Source of the DNA: JAWPMT01 sp965267435
GTDB taxonomy: Bacteria > Bacteroidota > Bacteroidia > Cytophagales > Cyclobacteriaceae
DNA: 64,000 bases
Assembly: GCA_965267435.1 (NCBI GenBank)
Contig: OZ253960.1
Span: 1,240,001-1,304,000, forward strand
Reading direction: 5' to 3'
The notes under the pieces were generated by a model. It was not told where the DNA came from. It made no database searches and saw nothing but the letters and a program-made list of their open reading frames with translations. Shown here piece by piece: positions 1 to 8,687 of the stretch. A program made the translations under genes and the position numbers. Position 1 is the stretch's first letter. The number at the start of each line of letters is the position of its first letter.

Positions 1-259
1 CTTTCAATTGACTGTCCGATGAAGTGAGATCCAGACGCTTCTTCTTCAACAAGTCCAAACAATAGTTGCGAGCTGTTAGGAATACAAAGCCTGTGATATT
101 TGGATGATTGGCGATCTTTTTCCTGCTGTCCCAGAGCTTGATCATTATTTCCTGAACCGCATCTTCAGCGCTTCGGTCATTTCCAAGCAGTCGAGCAACC
201 ATCGGATAAATCCGCTCCGAAAGTGAAAATATTCTGTCTTCGAAATCTTCTGTTTTCAT
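1..259 (-). CDS. ECF-type RNA polymerase sigma factor, 3' part cut off by window edge
   Basis: The frame was translated from the complement: it opens with ATG at 257-259 and runs off the left edge after about 86 residues without a stop. The visible part begins MKTEDFEDRIF and contains the region-2 signature of extracytoplasmic-function sigma factors, with a DRSAEDAVQE segment followed by a KLWD motif and a NYCLDLLKKK stretch that matches the core-binding and -10 recognition helices. Region 4 lies outside the window, so the subgroup cannot be assigned. It would direct RNA polymerase to a specific promoter set. No anti-sigma gene is visible on this side; the upstream neighbour is a DUF418 gene on the same strand. 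Confidence 0.85.
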   Translation of the reverse strand, partial: MKTEDFEDRIFSLSERIYPMVARLLGNDRSAEDAVQEIMIKLWDSRKKIANHPNITGFVFLTARNYCLDLLKKKRLDLTSSDSQLK

Positions 260-385
260 CTTACACTTGGAGTAACGAATATTTCGCGAAGACATAACAG
301 TACAGCGTCGGAAAAGCTGAACTTATTTCCCACATATCGCTAGCGTGGACAGAAGTTGGACCACTGAGCGATGTATTCGCCTACT

Positions 386-1597
386 TCACTTACCTCGATA
401 AGTAAGCGTACGCCAAACCCACTCCAGTGGTCCTTGCTTGAAACGACTGAGCCATGCGCGGCTAAACACCCATTGCAAGGCCACGATGGCCAGGGCCACA
501 ATAGGAATCAGGGCAAAAGGCAATTGACGTGTCAGTGCGAAGCCGTAGCCAAAGAAGAAGATCACTCCAATGACATTCTGCAAGATGTAGTTGGTCAAGG
601 CCATGCGCCCAAGCGTCGCGAGGGCCGAAAAGGCTCCTTTGGCGCGGCCTGAAGACCAATAGGAAACAAAAGCCATGGCTATGCCCAAAGCCAGGCCCAC
701 CGAGCCGACCTGGTAGAAAAAGGCCTGCAGAAGCCCGATTTCATTGACCTCGAAAGGGGATCCAATGGCACCTTTGATCCAGGCATAACCAAAGGAGCAG
801 ACTAGTCCTATCAGACCAATCCAAATGGCGCTACGTGGCACGGTGATGTCATTGCTGCGGATCTTGGGCAACCACTGACGGGCCAGCACGATGCCAATGA
901 GGAATAGGCCGAGCACTTTGAAGTACCTTCCGGATATTAGGTAGCTCATGGCACGAGGTATGGATACGGTGACGTTTGTCAGGAACACTTCCCTTGGAGA
1001 CTCAGAAGCACGTCCTTCAAAGAGCGTTCGATCGGCATAGCCCCATTCCGCTTTCATTTCCGCTGCCAACCGACTCATCGAGCCCCAAAACGGGGCATCG
1101 GGAGTGAAATATAGTATCAGGTGAATGACCCAGGGCGTCAGCAGCAACACCGCTATCCAGCGGTACAAGGTGAGATTGGAGCGATGCATGAAGAAAGGCA
1201 GGAAAAGGCCCATCACGCCGTAGAGTGTCAGGATGTCACCGTTCCAGATGACGTACATGTGGAATAACCCGATACCAATAAGCACCATCATTCTCCTGTA
1301 CCAAAAGGAAACGAAGCTCGCGCCGGTGCCCTGGAATCGATGGACTTGCAGGGCGAAGCCTACTCCGAAGAGAATCGAGAAAATGCCGTAAAACTTGCCC
1401 TCGACGAACCAATCAATGACGAATAAGACAACGCGATCCACCGTCGGGAGCACCACGACAAGCTCTTCTGGGCTATAGGTATAAACTCCAAAGAAGGAAA
1501 GGAGATTGGCAAGTAGTATGCCAAAGAGGGCAAATCCTCTCAGGCCGTCCAGCACTTCGAGGCGCTCAGAACTCGCGGTAGGGGCTATGGTAGACAT
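386..1597 (-). CDS. DUF418 (YeiB-family) integral membrane protein
   Basis: This 403-residue protein starts near the N-terminus with LDGLRGFALFGILLANLL, the opening of the YeiB/DUF418 and acyltransferase-3-like membrane family, and ends with the DUF418 C-terminal pattern including LGRMALTNYILQN and GPLEWVWR. About nine to ten hydrophobic segments are visible. The biochemical role of the family is not established; transport or modification at the inner membrane is assumed. An inverted repeat of the same type as that before the Zur-like gene lies about 67-87 bases upstream of its start, so it is a candidate member of the zinc regulon. It is divergent from the metallophosphoesterase gene at 1836. 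Confidence 0.85.
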   Translation of the reverse strand: MSTIAPTASSERLEVLDGLRGFALFGILLANLLSFFGVYTYSPEELVVVLPTVDRVVLFVIDWFVEGKFYGIFSILFGVGFALQVHRFQGTGASFVSFWYRRMMVLIGIGLFHMYVIWNGDILTLYGVMGLFLPFFMHRSNLTLYRWIAVLLLTPWVIHLILYFTPDAPFWGSMSRLAAEMKAEWGYADRTLFEGRASESPREVFLTNVTVSIPRAMSYLISGRYFKVLGLFLIGIVLARQWLPKIRSNDITVPRSAIWIGLIGLVCSFGYAWIKGAIGSPFEVNEIGLLQAFFYQVGSVGLALGIAMAFVSYWSSGRAKGAFSALATLGRMALTNYILQNVIGVIFFFGYGFALTRQLPFALIPIVALAIVALQWVFSRAWLSRFKQGPLEWVWRTLTYRGK

Positions 1598-1663
1598 GGT
1601 CCTGTTAACTCAATTGGAATAGGTGATCTCTTCCGATGTAACCTCTTCAGCTTACATGGATGT

Positions 1664-1684
1664 ATATGCAACATTGTTGCATAT
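1664..1684. promoter_or_regulatory. Putative Zur-type operator
   Basis: ATATGCAA, five bases (cattg), then TTGCATAT form a perfect inverted repeat in the divergent region between the DUF418 gene and the metallophosphoesterase gene. The half-site and the 5-base spacer match the sites at 15673, 18003 and 20860. The repeat is seen; the assignment to the Fur-family protein encoded at 20420 is inferred from the shared motif. Confidence 0.6.
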
Positions 1685-1835
1685 ATGATGCATATTAAAC
1701 TTTCTTTTACTTAAACCAAAATCATAATCCTTCCACAGACTAAGACTCAAAGGATAGTGAGGATCAAACACAATAAAGAGACATATGGTACCTTAGCGGC
1801 GAAACTGCATAGTGCAAACGAAAACGACCCACATC

Positions 1836-3713
1836 ATGCTTAGAACTACTTGCCTCACGGTTATTGCTCTTCTGTTTTTCACTACTGGATGGACTCAAAA
1901 ACGACGTATCCCCGCGTCTCATAGCAATATTGATAGGGACAAAGATGGCCTCTATTATGAGCGAGCAGAGACCAAGTACTACGTTACTGAAACTGCTCCC
2001 AGGTATACCATCGAGCAACTACTGGGAAGTCCAAAGGGCACGGAGAATGGCATTCAATTGAATTTTGGCGAACTGACGGGTTCAATAACATATGGGATGA
2101 TCCCTTATGGACAGGCACCGCATCCATTGCCAGTGTTCCGCTTCACGGAGACACTCGTAGAGGGTCTTGTAGATATTGATGTAAAAGACGACTTCAAGTA
2201 CCCGTACGACTTTGTCGGTTGGTCCGAGAAGGGCCAGTTCACAATTGGTTACCGCGTCATTGATGAGACCGGGGAGGTCCTGTTTGATGGTGAGGTTTCC
2301 GCTTCAGGCACGGGGCCATTCAAAGTCGAGCCAACCCTGTATGAGGGGCCGTTTGTGAATTGCGTGGGGCCGGACCAGGCCATCATCTCTTTCGAAACCT
2401 CTGTGCCTGTCAAGGCACAGGTTGAGGTGGATGGCAAGAGCTACGAAGATAAAAGGGCTTCTACCCACCACGAGATTACGATAGATGGGTTAAGCGCTGG
2501 CACGAAGTATGACTACACAGTCAACTACGGAAGCATGGCGCAATCTTATCATTTCACGACAGCCCCGGAGAAGGGGAGTAGAGATCCCTTCGTTTTTGGT
2601 TACACAAGTGACAGTCGGCACGCCACAGGAGGCGGAGAGCGCCGGATTTACGGAGCCAACGCCTATATCGTCAAGAAGATGGGTGCGCTTGCTTACAGTC
2701 AGGGCGCTGCCTTCATCCAGTTCAGTGGTGATATGATCAATGGCTACCTCACTACCCAGGAAGAAACGCTGTTGCAGTACACTAACTGGAAGAAGAGCCT
2801 CGAACCGTTCTGGCATTACGTCCCCGTATACGTTGCCCAGGGGAACCACGAGGCCCTGGGACACATATTTCGCAACGAGAATGGGGGAGTTACGGCCTTC
2901 ATCGACAAGTTTCCCTATGAGACGGAATCCGCCGAGGCGGCGATGCAAAAAGCTTTTGTCAATCCCAAAAACGGTCCCATAAGCGAAGACGGGGCCAGTT
3001 ATGACCCCGATCCGGACCGCCCGGATTTTCCAAGTTACGAGGAGACAGTTTTCTACTACACGCACGGCAATGTGGCCATGGTCGTGCTCAATAGCGACTA
3101 TTGGTATGCACCTTCAATCACCGGCAACCCGTTCACCGGCGGAGGATTGCACGGATATCTGATGGACAACCAGATGGATTGGTTGAGGGAAACGATAGCT
3201 GCACTGGAGGAGGATGCTGACATCGATCACATATTTGTCACTCAGCACACGCCCGCGTTTCCCAATGGAGGGCACAGCAGAGATGACATGTGGTACAGCG
3301 GAAACAATGATCCCAGACCTTTCGTAGCCGGCGTGCCTGTAGCGAAGGGTATTATTGAGAGGAGGGACGAGTACCTTGATATTCTCGCGAACCAAAGCAC
3401 CAAGGTGATCGGCATACTCACCGGTGATGAACACAACTACAACTGGTTGAAGTTGACAAATGAGGTGCCTATCTACCCGGAGAATTATCGATTTGAAAAG
3501 ATATCTTTCAACAGACCGATCTATCAAATCAACAATGGCGCGTCTGGGGCACCGTACTACGCCCAGGAAAAGCTGCCCTGGAGTGAGTTTACGCAGTCCT
3601 TCAGCGTGGAGAATGCGCTTTGTCTGTTCTACGTAGATGGACCTAAGGTGACGATGAGGGTCCTCAACCCCGATACCCTCAATGAAATAGACAACGTGGT
3701 CTTGAGGGAGTAA
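1836..3713 (+). CDS. Secreted metallophosphoesterase with fibronectin-III-like domain
   Basis: The ATG at 1836 gives a clean signal peptide (MLRTTCLTVIALLFF, then TGWTQ); an in-frame GTG at 1812 adds eight residues before it and is less likely. The 625-residue product has an N-terminal beta region, a fibronectin-III/purple-acid-phosphatase-like domain around residues 165-250, and a calcineurin-type phosphoesterase domain with SGD near residue 297, GNHEA near 334, QHTPAFPNGGH near 475 and GDEHN near 528. These are the metal-ligand motifs, although the first block reads SDSR rather than the usual DxH. It probably hydrolyses phosphoesters in the periplasm or outside the cell. Its substrate is unknown. 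It faces the DUF418 gene across a Zur-type repeat. Confidence 0.85.
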   Translation: MLRTTCLTVIALLFFTTGWTQKRRIPASHSNIDRDKDGLYYERAETKYYVTETAPRYTIEQLLGSPKGTENGIQLNFGELTGSITYGMIPYGQAPHPLPVFRFTETLVEGLVDIDVKDDFKYPYDFVGWSEKGQFTIGYRVIDETGEVLFDGEVSASGTGPFKVEPTLYEGPFVNCVGPDQAIISFETSVPVKAQVEVDGKSYEDKRASTHHEITIDGLSAGTKYDYTVNYGSMAQSYHFTTAPEKGSRDPFVFGYTSDSRHATGGGERRIYGANAYIVKKMGALAYSQGAAFIQFSGDMINGYLTTQEETLLQYTNWKKSLEPFWHYVPVYVAQGNHEALGHIFRNENGGVTAFIDKFPYETESAEAAMQKAFVNPKNGPISEDGASYDPDPDRPDFPSYEETVFYYTHGNVAMVVLNSDYWYAPSITGNPFTGGGLHGYLMDNQMDWLRETIAALEEDADIDHIFVTQHTPAFPNGGHSRDDMWYSGNNDPRPFVAGVPVAKGIIERRDEYLDILANQSTKVIGILTGDEHNYNWLKLTNEVPIYPENYRFEKISFNRPIYQINNGASGAPYYAQEKLPWSEFTQSFSVENALCLFYVDGPKVTMRVLNPDTLNEIDNVVLRE

Positions 3714-3754
3714 CCACTATTTATTGTTTGGGGTCAATTAAGCGCCCTGGCCAC

Positions 3755-4345
3755 TTACCAACCGTAGTAACCCTTCGGTACCACCCCATTCAGGCGAAGG
3801 TACACCACGCATTGTCCTCGATGATGGATGATATGATTCTCCATGGCGTAGAAGAGCCGCCAGATGGGAATGGTATCACCGGCAAAGTCGCAATTGGAGC
3901 ACAATACCTCATCAGACAAGTCCTCAATGGATTTCCTGACAAAGGCCTACAGATTTTCCATTTCACGAATGACATGATCCTTGGTCATTTGCACCGGCAG
4001 CTTCACATTCTCATAAGGATTGTCCAGGCCCGCCCTGCCGGCCAATTGACCGCAGGTATAGATGACACAGTGGCGCCATTGCTCCCCAAAGCTCATCGCC
4101 TCCGGTGTGTATTTGAACGTAAAGAAGTCAGGAGGCATCTGTTTGATATTGGTCATGGTCATGGTCTCGGACCGCCGCCATGCCTCTGTAAGTTGCTGCC
4201 GGAGTAAGTTCATGGAGTCCGGTACCGGATCGTCGAAGGGGCCAGAAGACGCAAGCAATTTTTGTTTGCTGCCCGGGGCCTGACAAGCGCCCAATGCAAC
4301 GAGGCCCAAGCCAGCGAGATGTTTCAGAAATCGGGGACGGTTCAT
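3755..4345 (-). pseudogene. DinB-family protein interrupted by an in-frame amber codon
   Basis: The reading frame starts at ATG 4343-4345 with a lipoprotein or Tat-like leader (MNRPRFLKHLAGLGLVALGAC) and encodes the first part of a DinB/DUF664 four-helix domain, including EQWRHC. It meets TAG at 3947-3949. The same frame then continues without any shift for 64 further codons to TAA at 3755-3757, and this part holds the second DinB block, ENHIIHHRGQC followed by YLRLNG. The full product would be 197 residues, a normal DinB length with a signal. A single C-to-T change in CAG would explain the stop. It is either a recent nonsense pseudogene, a sequencing error, or a truncated product of 132 residues; the second metal-ligand block would be lost. 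Confidence 0.8.
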
Positions 4346-4393
4346 GAGTTGATCCTATAAGGGTTGTTAGCTACCACTGGATGTATTGGAGTA

Positions 4394-4882
4394 TTAGTTT
4401 AGACTAAAATGACAATCCAGAATCCATGAAGGGCAGATCTCGCGGAAACGACCTTCATTACGATTGTAAATCTTTGCGCTGATAGGAAGCAAGTGCAGCA
4501 GTTCTTTGCAGAGGGCATTTCGGAACTCTGCCACTTTCTCCTGTAAATAATAGGACGAAACCAGGAAGTGGTTCTCGTCTTTCCAGATAACCGATTTCTT
4601 GGTACTACCGAGCTCGTCACAGAAATACTCCAAACCATTAAGCAATGAAAAGTCCTGATTTTTCAACGCGTCCATAACCAATCGATTTTCATCTGAGAGT
4701 ACAAAGCAGATTTCTTCAATATCGTAGGTAAATATCAGCTCCTCGATATCGTCGATCACATCCCTGGCAAACTTCATGGAGTTTCCGAGGGAGGAAAGAA
4801 AATAGTGTTCTCCTACAAAAGCCTCCTTAATCGACAGCTCCAAACAATCAGTAGGGCAGGTGAAGTGCAGGTACTTTTTCAT
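4394..4882 (-). CDS. Conserved hypothetical protein of unknown function
   Basis: I do not recognise a characterised family. The 162-residue frame is given from the MKKYLHF start at 4882; in-frame ATGs at 4909 and 4897 are alternatives. There is no signal peptide or membrane segment. It is rich in acidic and hydrophobic residues, with a FVLSDENRLVMDALKNQDF segment and a cysteine near the N-terminus (FTCPTDCLE). It lies directly downstream, on the same strand, of the frameshifted carbonic anhydrase relic at about 5000-5260, so the two may once have formed an operon. A partner role to that enzyme is only inference from position. Confidence 0.6.
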   Translation of the reverse strand: MKKYLHFTCPTDCLELSIKEAFVGEHYFLSSLGNSMKFARDVIDDIEELIFTYDIEEICFVLSDENRLVMDALKNQDFSLLNGLEYFCDELGSTKKSVIWKDENHFLVSSYYLQEKVAEFRNALCKELLHLLPISAKIYNRNEGRFREICPSWILDCHFSLN

Positions 4883-4999
4883 TTTTTGCTTTCTCATGTA
4901 ATCATTCACTTAATTGTTCTTCCATCGATCTCTGCTATCCTCGATTTACCGAGAGATGTTCGGAGGCTTCAAAGGCGCATCATATCGACAACTTCGAAG

Positions 5000-5260
5000 T
5001 TTCTGGTGTCGAAGTAGTCGTCCAAACCATCGTTCGGTGTCATACCTGTTTGTCCCGGGAGGGCAATCCTCCAAGGCCTCCTATGACGAACGGTCCGAAA
5101 AGGACATTGAAAAATGTAGCGGAGGGAACGTTGATGTCGTCTGAACACACAGACGTGGCCATCAGCACTTTTGACACGTCGGTAGTAAATAGACGTGTCT
5201 TTCGCGTCCATCGCGTTGGGGAAGTGCTGTTTTACGATCTTATCAGATTTTCTCCGAAGC
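5000..5260 (-). pseudogene. Frameshifted relic of an LCIB/C-type (theta-like) carbonic anhydrase
   Basis: Two complement frames together spell parts of the LCIB/C carbonic anhydrase domain. The first reads MLRRKSDKIVKQHFPNAMDA; the frame shifted by one base reads ATSVCSDDINVPSATFF, then LFGPFVIGGLGGLP, and stops. The first frame resumes with LPGQTGMT. The family pattern is HFPxAxxA, CSDDIN, GPFxxGGLGGLPFxGxTGM. The cysteine of the zinc site is present in CSDD, but the downstream His and Cys ligands are missing, and the gene is far shorter than the usual 200 or more residues. It is therefore non-functional as it stands. A Zur-type repeat precedes its presumed start. Confidence 0.6.
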
Positions 5261-5332
5261 ATTTTTCCGGACTGTTTACTGGCTAGTGATGCCAACTCCG
5301 GTTTATGTAACAAGATAAGAAATATCCATTAG

Positions 5333-5349
5333 TTGCAATAAAATTGCAT
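5333..5349. promoter_or_regulatory. Putative Zur-type operator, less symmetric copy
   Basis: TTGCAA, five bases (taaaa), TTGCAT. The core TGCAA-N5-TTGCA agrees with the other sites, while the outer bases are less symmetric. On the minus strand TTG is followed about 18 bases later by TATCTTG, resembling the Bacteroidota -33/-7 promoter, which points toward the carbonic anhydrase relic. It could also act on the BNR gene starting at 5447. Confidence 0.45.
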
Positions 5350-5446
5350 AAATGATTTTACTGCCTGTCGTGTAAACTCCGTTTCCGAAAGCTGATGGAA
5401 TTGAATACTTTCGGTACTTATTCATGACCTAAACCAAGTGTTACTT

Positions 5447-8400
5447 ATGGCCCTTTCACGTTTCCTTTCGGCAGCATTTTGCCTATTGCTAGGTGTCGCC
5501 TCAGCCCAGACGCTCACGACTGAGCAAATGGACCAGTTGAAGTTTCGTCATATAGGCCCCGTTGGCAATCGGGTAATTTCTGTTACCGGTATTCCCGGTG
5601 ATCCCATGACCTACTATGTAGGAGCTGCTTCAGGCGGTATCTGGAAGAGTACCGACGGAGGCCTGCAGTGGAAACCCGTCTTTGATAAGGAGCGGGTGCA
5701 CTCCATTGGGGCCCTGGCGCTTGCACCAAGTGAACCTGAAATCGTCTACGCAGGTACTGGTGAGTCTTTTATTCGTTCCAATGTCTCTATCGGTAGGGGT
5801 GTGTGGCGCTCGACTGATGGTGGCGAAACCTGGACGCACCTCGGCCTTGAAAACACGGGACGAATCAGTCGCATAGTGGTGCATCCCACGAATCCGGAGG
5901 TAGCGTACGTCGCGGCCTTGGGGCACGGATACACTCCACAAAAAGAACGAGGCATTTACAAAACCACAGACGGTGGAGTGACATGGAAACAAGTACTGCA
6001 CGTGGATACCGGCACTGGGGCATCTGACCTGGTGATGGATCCATTCAACCCCCGAATTCTTTTCGCGGGCATGTGGTCGTTGGAGATCAGGCCCTGGACC
6101 CGAAAGAGCGGCGGTCCTGGCGGTGGGATTTATAAGTCCGTCGATGGAGGAGAGACCTGGAACAAGCTGGGAGGAAACGGATTGCCGGAAGGAGAAGTGG
6201 GCAAGATTGCACTCGCGATGACTGCAGCACAACAAGGGAGGCTCTATGCGTTGATAGAAACTGGAGATGGCATCCCACTGGATGGCGAACCAACAAATAC
6301 CGGGGAACTATGGCGCTCTGAAGATCGTGGTGGGTCATTTGCACTGGTCAACTCTGACCGTGACCTGACCGGGCGTGGTGCCTATTACACGCGGTGTACG
6401 GCGTCACCAGACAATCCCAATGAGATTTACTTCTTCTCTGCTGCCTATGCGACCAGTATCGATGGGGGTAAAACAGCAACACTTGCCGCTCCCGGGACCG
6501 CCCCTAACTGGGACCATCACGAGATGTGGGTGGACCCAACCAATGGCAATCGCCAAATAGTGGTAGGAGATGGCGGACTGTCCATCAGTCATAACCGCGG
6601 TAAATCGTGGCACCGTGTCCAGATACCAGTAGCTCAGTTGTATCATGTCACGACAGATACTGAAGTACCCTACAACGTGCTCACGAACCGACAGGATGGC
6701 CCCTCAATGAAAGGCCCCAGTCGCAGTCGCATGCAGAGTTTCTTTGGTGGGTTCATTCCCACAGGGATGTGGCATGACGTTGGAGGGGGTGAGAGCGGAT
6801 TCGCCACTGCCGACCCGACGGACCCCAATATCGTGTGGTCCAGCGCCTCCGGATTTGGTGCCTTGGGAGGTGTGGTCGTTCGGTACAATGAAAAGACTGG
6901 ACAATTCAGACAAGTGGAAGTGTGGCCGGAGCTTACTGCTGGTATGCCGGCGGCCGACGTCAAGTACCGCTTCCAGTGGACGTTCCCACTGCTGATTTCT
7001 CCTCACGATAACAATACCGTTTACGTTGCCAGCCAGCATGTGCATCGTACGACGAATGGTGGCCAAACCTGGGAGATAGCCAGCCCCGACCTTAGCCTCA
7101 ATGACGCCAGCAAACAGCAGTTTTCAGGTGGCCTGACCGGTGATAACATTGGTGTGGAGTATGCCAACGTCATCTACGCCTTAGAGGAGTCACCTATGAA
7201 GCAAGGTCTCCTATGGGCTGGTACGAACGATGGTCTTGTGCACGTGAGTCAGGACAATGGAGCCAATTGGAAAAATGTCACTTCCAAAATTCCCGATATG
7301 CCGCCCTACGGGGCCGTGCGGAATATAGAAGCGTCGAAATATGACGAGGGAACAGCCTATATCACCGTGGATGCGCACGAAATGGGCAACTTCCAGCCTT
7401 ATGTATATGTCACCACCAATTATGGCAACTCCTGGAAGAAGATCACCTCGGGCATTGAAGCTAGCTCGTTGAGCTATTGCAGGATGATCAAGGAAGACCC
7501 GGTGAATGCCAATGTATTGTATCTCGGTACTGAGAATGCTCTTTACTTTTCATTGAACAAAGGGGCGACCTGGCAGTCGCTAATGACAAATCTTCCGTCC
7601 AGTCCAATGTACTGGATGGACATCCCAGAGCACTTCAATGACCTCGTTGTTGGTACCTACGGACGTGGTATATGGATCCTCGATGACCTGACGCCCATTC
7701 AGCAATTCACCGATGAGGTGGCCGGAGCTACGGCCCACTTGTTTGACCCCAAAGACGCCTATCGATTGCAGCCAGTGTCTATGGTCATGCAGTTCTTCAA
7801 AGAGGCCTCGTTTGGCGATGATCCTCCAGCCGGCACATCCCTTCACTACTGGCAGTCCGCGGATATGGAGGACAGCGTCACGCTCACGATAGCCAATGAA
7901 GCCGGTGAGACCATTAGAACCATCAAACAAAAGGGTAAGCCTGGTATCAACAGGGTCTGGTGGGATTTCAAGGAAGATCCGACGACCAAAATCGTGATGC
8001 GCACCAAGCCCATCTATGCGGATTGGTATCCGATGAAGGATGACCGCACCAGAGATGCACTGGTGGCTCCTATGTCTCTGATGGCCGGTCCGGGGACTTA
8101 TACGGTGACGATGAAGGCCGGGGATATCGAGCAGACACAAAGCTTCCAACTACTGAAAGACCCCAACACGGAGGGAAGCCTGAGCGACATCAGCGAGCAG
8201 AAGGAGCTGCTGGATGAGATCCGTGATGACTTCGAAGAAATGTCGATCGCTGTCAATGAAGCTGAAAAACTACGCAGACAGCTTCGGGACATGATGCCGA
8301 TGGTGGAGGGCGATGTTCTGAGTGATGTGAAAGCTCTAGATAGTGTGGCGACAAGTGTAGAAAATCAAATCATCCAACTGAAGCATACAGGTAAAGGCCA

Positions 8401-8638
8401 GGATGCCATACGCCTGCCGGGGATGATCATGGAGAAGTTGAGCTACCTGGCCATGACTGTGGCCATTGCGGACTTCAAGCCAGCTGATCAATATGTCGAG
8501 GTCTATGAGAAGCTACACGCCGAGTGGTTAGAAGTTCAGAAAGCGTGGGAGAAAGTAAAGAACGAAGAAGTCAACTCCATGCGTGACACGATGAAAGAGA
8601 ATCAAGTTGGGCCCTTGATTTTTGGAGAGGATAAGTAA
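5447..8638 (+). CDS. Secreted BNR/Asp-box beta-propeller protein (VPS10/sortilin-like, annotated as glycosyl hydrolase)
   Basis: ATG at 5447 gives a signal peptide (MALSRFLSAAFCLLLGVASAQ); GTG at 5438 is an in-frame alternative. The 1,063-residue protein carries many Asp-box repeats (STDGGLQW, STDGGETW, TTDGGVTW, SVDGGETW, TTNGGQTW, SQDNGANW), which form one or two large beta-propellers across residues 25-770. A FnIII-like segment and a coiled alpha-helical tail follow. Such proteins are common in Bacteroidota and are often labelled glycosyl hydrolase, but no catalytic residues can be assigned here. A secreted binding or peptidase-associated role is possible. It is paralogous to the convergent gene ending at 8688 and shares the same domain order. 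Confidence 0.85.
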   Translation: MALSRFLSAAFCLLLGVASAQTLTTEQMDQLKFRHIGPVGNRVISVTGIPGDPMTYYVGAASGGIWKSTDGGLQWKPVFDKERVHSIGALALAPSEPEIVYAGTGESFIRSNVSIGRGVWRSTDGGETWTHLGLENTGRISRIVVHPTNPEVAYVAALGHGYTPQKERGIYKTTDGGVTWKQVLHVDTGTGASDLVMDPFNPRILFAGMWSLEIRPWTRKSGGPGGGIYKSVDGGETWNKLGGNGLPEGEVGKIALAMTAAQQGRLYALIETGDGIPLDGEPTNTGELWRSEDRGGSFALVNSDRDLTGRGAYYTRCTASPDNPNEIYFFSAAYATSIDGGKTATLAAPGTAPNWDHHEMWVDPTNGNRQIVVGDGGLSISHNRGKSWHRVQIPVAQLYHVTTDTEVPYNVLTNRQDGPSMKGPSRSRMQSFFGGFIPTGMWHDVGGGESGFATADPTDPNIVWSSASGFGALGGVVVRYNEKTGQFRQVEVWPELTAGMPAADVKYRFQWTFPLLISPHDNNTVYVASQHVHRTTNGGQTWEIASPDLSLNDASKQQFSGGLTGDNIGVEYANVIYALEESPMKQGLLWAGTNDGLVHVSQDNGANWKNVTSKIPDMPPYGAVRNIEASKYDEGTAYITVDAHEMGNFQPYVYVTTNYGNSWKKITSGIEASSLSYCRMIKEDPVNANVLYLGTENALYFSLNKGATWQSLMTNLPSSPMYWMDIPEHFNDLVVGTYGRGIWILDDLTPIQQFTDEVAGATAHLFDPKDAYRLQPVSMVMQFFKEASFGDDPPAGTSLHYWQSADMEDSVTLTIANEAGETIRTIKQKGKPGINRVWWDFKEDPTTKIVMRTKPIYADWYPMKDDRTRDALVAPMSLMAGPGTYTVTMKAGDIEQTQSFQLLKDPNTEGSLSDISEQKELLDEIRDDFEEMSIAVNEAEKLRRQLRDMMPMVEGDVLSDVKALDSVATSVENQIIQLKHTGKGQDAIRLPGMIMEKLSYLAMTVAIADFKPADQYVEVYEKLHAEWLEVQKAWEKVKNEEVNSMRDTMKENQVGPLIFGEDK

Positions 8639-8651
8639 GGCGTAAAGAAAT

Positions 8652-8683
8652 AGGAGAGGGTCGTCCGTGGACCACCCTCTCCT
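8652..8683. terminator. Bidirectional hairpin between convergent genes
   Basis: AGGAGAGGGT pairs with ACCCTCTCCT, with a second inner pairing of GTCC and GGAC. The hairpin sits in the 49-base gap between the two convergent BNR genes. There is no long T-run on either side, so it may stop or protect both transcripts rather than act as a classical intrinsic terminator. Confidence 0.6.
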
Positions 8684-8687
8684 CCAT

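Noticed and set aside
2490..3065. 191-residue open frame on the minus strand
   Set aside because: It lies wholly inside the metallophosphoesterase gene, whose plus-strand frame carries all the active-site motifs; the minus frame has no recognisable content.
3728..4207. 159-residue plus-strand frame over the DinB region
   Set aside because: It is the shadow of the DinB gene; the minus frame has the family motifs on both sides of the amber codon.
5050..5286. 78-residue plus-strand frame over the carbonic anhydrase relic
   Set aside because: The recognisable blocks lie on the minus strand; this frame is their shadow.
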